A stretch of DNA of 64,000 nt from Nitrospira sp. (lineage in GTDB: Bacteria > Nitrospirota > Nitrospiria > Nitrospirales > Nitrospiraceae), in the NCBI GenBank assembly GCA_024998685.1, contig JACOEH010000021.1, forward strand, positions 16,973-80,972, read 5' to 3'. Under the pieces are notes generated by a model. The model saw only the letters and a list, made by a program, of their open reading frames with translations, did no database searches and was not told the origin of the DNA. Shown here one piece after another: positions 62,239-64,000 of this stretch. Position 1 is the first letter of the stretch. Every line of letters begins with the position of its first letter. Both the position numbers and the translations under genes were made by a program.

Positions 62239-62775
62239 CTATCCTCCTTCTCCATACACATGGATCATAACGTCACTCCTATAGTTTAAACTGATTCTTT
62301 CTAGAGCGAACGTAAATGCCCGTAACGATATCGTGCCTCCAGAGATATTCAGTCCGCCCATCGTCGTAAAGTTAGTGATAGGCCTTGTTTCAAAAGGAGT
62401 TCTGAAAACAACACTAAGCGACGTTCCCCCCGGATTGTTTACTAATACATCAAAATCATATGGGTTATAGGGACCCTGCCGAGGGGTGGTATCCGGACGA
62501 GTTAAGACATGGGCACTGACCTTATTGCACCTTCCGGCGCACCCTCCCGCTTGAGGATTATACTCCGCACGTGTCGCGATCGATGACTGCGAACCCTCAG
62601 CGCCTTGCGTCAACGAATACTGTTTATACACCTCATAGGCCTGTTGCACTCTCAACGAAAAGGCCGCGGTGGCCGTGGGCAATCGCGGCCCCCATCCCTG
62701 GGTCGGCTCCACTGATCGCCGCACCCGATAATCTCTCCTGCCGCCGCCCCCGAGGCGATGGCCAACCCTACGAGG
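62239..62775 (-). pseudogene. Rhs-tail-like gene B with decayed 5' part
   Basis: The last 150 codons are open (TATAAFSLRVQQAYEVYKQ and a strand-rich tail ending MIHVYGEGG). Upstream, the sequence for GADPGMGAAIA (equal to the motif before the same helix in the Rhs gene at 63900) lies in another frame, and before it VGLAIASGAAAG in a third, so at least two frameshifts separate the remnants. A shorter product from an internal start is possible. The next gene starts 13 bases after its stop. Confidence 0.6.
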
Positions 62776-62781
62776 CGTTAG

Positions 62782-63351
62782 CTATTTCTTGTTGGCATAA
62801 AGGAAATCTTGGATGAATGTGTTGAGAAGATCATCCGCATCTTTCTCTAACTGTTCCAATGATGGCGGATCTATAACGATAGGATCAGGAATGCCGTAAC
62901 TCCAGGTTACAGCCCAGGCTCTGATACGGGGAGAACGGTCGGAAATGATATGTTCAAAAAGCTCAAGCTTCCGATAGTAGAGAACCTTTTCCATCTTTTC
63001 TCCATGCAGCGGTTCTGACCGAACAGTTAAATGCAGGAGCGCATGACCCTGCTTGTAAGGCCAATGCGGTGGATCCATATCTATCTTAAGCCCTCGCTTC
63101 TTAAAACTACGTAATACCCGATCATGGATTACATCATGGTACTTATAATCCGTATCGACATAAAGGTGCACCTGTTCAAGATGTAGGCCATAAAGAGTAG
63201 ATACTAAACTTTCTCCCTTTGATGAACCTTCTTCACCATGCAGCGGCTGCTGAGGATGCAAGGCAAAGAACATTATGGTGCTCAACAAGATAATCACACA
63301 CAAACGCGCCGCCCTTCCGAAGCCAATTGCGTTCGGTGTTACCAGCATGAG
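62782..63351 (-). CDS. Exported or membrane-anchored protein downstream of the Rhs gene
   Basis: 189 residues from ATG 63351, which follows GGGAGAAGG and lies 13 bases after the Rhs stop. Signal/TM segment at about 12-30 (LCVIILLSTIMFFALHP), then a mixed domain with VHLYVDTDYKYHDVIHDRVL and a C-terminal helix (EQLEKDADDLLNTFIQDFLY). Position suggests a partner or immunity-like role for the Rhs tail, but no family is recognised. Confidence 0.65.
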   Translation of the reverse strand, partial: LMLVTPNAIGFGRAARLCVIILLSTIMFFALHPQQPLHGEEGSSKGESLVSTLYGLHLEQVHLYVDTDYKYHDVIHDRVLRSFKKRGLKIDMDPPHWPYKQGHALLHLTVRSEPLHGEKMEKVLYYRKLELFEHIISDRSPRIRAWAVTWSYGIPDPIVIDPPSLEQLEKDADDLLNTFIQDFLYANKK

Positions 63352-63364
63352 GCCTTCTCCCACT

Positions 63365-64000
63365 TCAGTACGGTTGAGTATAGGGCAGATTTGAATTGCA
63401 TGCATTGCATGGTATGTACTTTCCCAGCCCCGGTCCAAAGTTTGTTATGACGGGTGGTGGGCCAGCTAGACCTTGCGGGATGATTCGCATGTAGGCTGGG
63501 CCGGTTATACCGGAAACAGATACTCCAAAATGTGCAATCCCGTTTGCATCCACTCCAGGTGGTAAGCTAGGAATTTCGGCCCAAGGACGGAAGTTAACAT
63601 TGACATTATCAGTCAAATTAACAACAAGCCCTGTCTGAAGTCTTGTGCTGAGATTACTGCCTGCTGGTAGTCCGGTCACTTTTACATCGAAAGTCAGTAG
63701 GCCATCCTTTGAAATATTGATCGAGTTGCGACGAACAGTCGATTCAAAATTGCCAACACGAGTAGCATAGCTAGTTTCCCTTTGAGGACCTTGTTGGGCT
63801 AACGCATACTGTTGGTACGCCTTATACGTCTCATGCACTCCCAGTGCAAACGCCGCGGTTGCGGCGGCAATGGCCGCGCCCATGCCGGGGTCCGCATTCC
63901 ATGTATAGGTGGTGGTCACCTCAGCATCGGTGCTGGTGGCCAGATTGACCCCAGCATCCGTGGTGGTTGCTAGGTTCCCGTTCAAATCATATGTCTCAGT
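63365..64000 (-). CDS. Rhs/YD-repeat protein, C-terminal end (5' part outside window)
   Basis: The frame is open to the window edge. The first codons read TETYDLNGNLATTTD and later TTTYTWNADPGMG, the YD-repeat pattern YDxNGNLxxxx...YxWN of Rhs proteins. Then follow a Gly/Ala-rich helix (GAAIAAATAAFALGVHETY) and a strand-rich tail of about 150 residues ending CNACNSNLPYTQPY. No PxxxxDPxGL motif is seen before the tail, so it is not a standard Rhs toxin tip. The tail could be a binding domain. Stop is 13 bases before the next gene. Confidence 0.75.
   Translation of the reverse strand, partial: TETYDLNGNLATTTDAGVNLATSTDAEVTTTYTWNADPGMGAAIAAATAAFALGVHETYKAYQQYALAQQGPQRETSYATRVGNFESTVRRNSINISKDGLLTFDVKVTGLPAGSNLSTRLQTGLVVNLTDNVNVNFRPWAEIPSLPPGVDANGIAHFGVSVSGITGPAYMRIIPQGLAGPPPVITNFGPGLGKYIPCNACNSNLPYTQPY

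Overview
The window looks like chromosomal DNA of a diderm (outer-membrane) bacterium with mid-50s percent GC. The gene set (Lol lipoprotein export, AmpG, RlpA, many lipoproteins, B12-dependent ribonucleotide reductase, abundant EZ-HEAT proteins, RAYT elements) best fits a Nitrospira-type Nitrospirota. That assignment is inference from gene content and style; no rRNA is present and I found no tRNA or CRISPR array.

Layout. 1-4.7 kb: 3' end of lysS, lolC-lolD and two envelope proteins. 4.8-7.2 kb: a small unstable zone with a RAYT transposase element, orphan antitoxins, a toxin stump and a decayed second trpA 3' end. 7.2-14.6 kb: the tryptophan operon on the minus strand (LysM lipoprotein, trpE, G, D, C, F, B, A). 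14.8-32.4 kb: housekeeping genes: ligA, a CorC-type transporter, rlpA, a double-ACT protein, nrdJ with two NrdR-like boxes, ampG, mtaB-miaB, and a mutY-mutT-exonuclease operon. 32.5-45.7 kb: lon and a Nudix gene between accessory genes, including an AT-richer pair (collagen-like plus pentapeptide-like), a DUF2283/TumA/TumE toxin-antitoxin operon and two LPP20-like exported proteins. 45.9-52.7 kb: one plus-strand cluster with a degenerate alkaline-phosphatase-fold protein, an exported protein and five consecutive EZ-HEAT-repeat genes. 52.7-55.8 kb: UDP-glucose dehydrogenase and a membrane spermidine-synthase-like protein. 55.8-64 kb: an accessory region of mobile remnants (dinJ-yafQ, IS, tyrosine recombinase, UvrD-type helicase and RAYT fragments), a partial duplication, and three modules in which an Rhs-tail-like gene is followed at once by a different exported protein (WD40, TPR, unknown). 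The Rhs gene runs off the right edge.

The most notable pattern occurs twice. A toxin-antitoxin cassette lies directly behind an intact host gene (trpA; the spermidine-synthase-like gene) and is followed, in the same orientation, by a diverged truncated copy of that gene's 3' end. At the second site a tyrosine-recombinase remnant lies just beyond the duplicate. This suggests small integrative islets that target gene 3' ends and supply a replacement 3' end. The five-gene HEAT cluster with its apparently dead phosphatase-fold partner and the Rhs-tail/exported-protein modules are the other candidates for undescribed systems.
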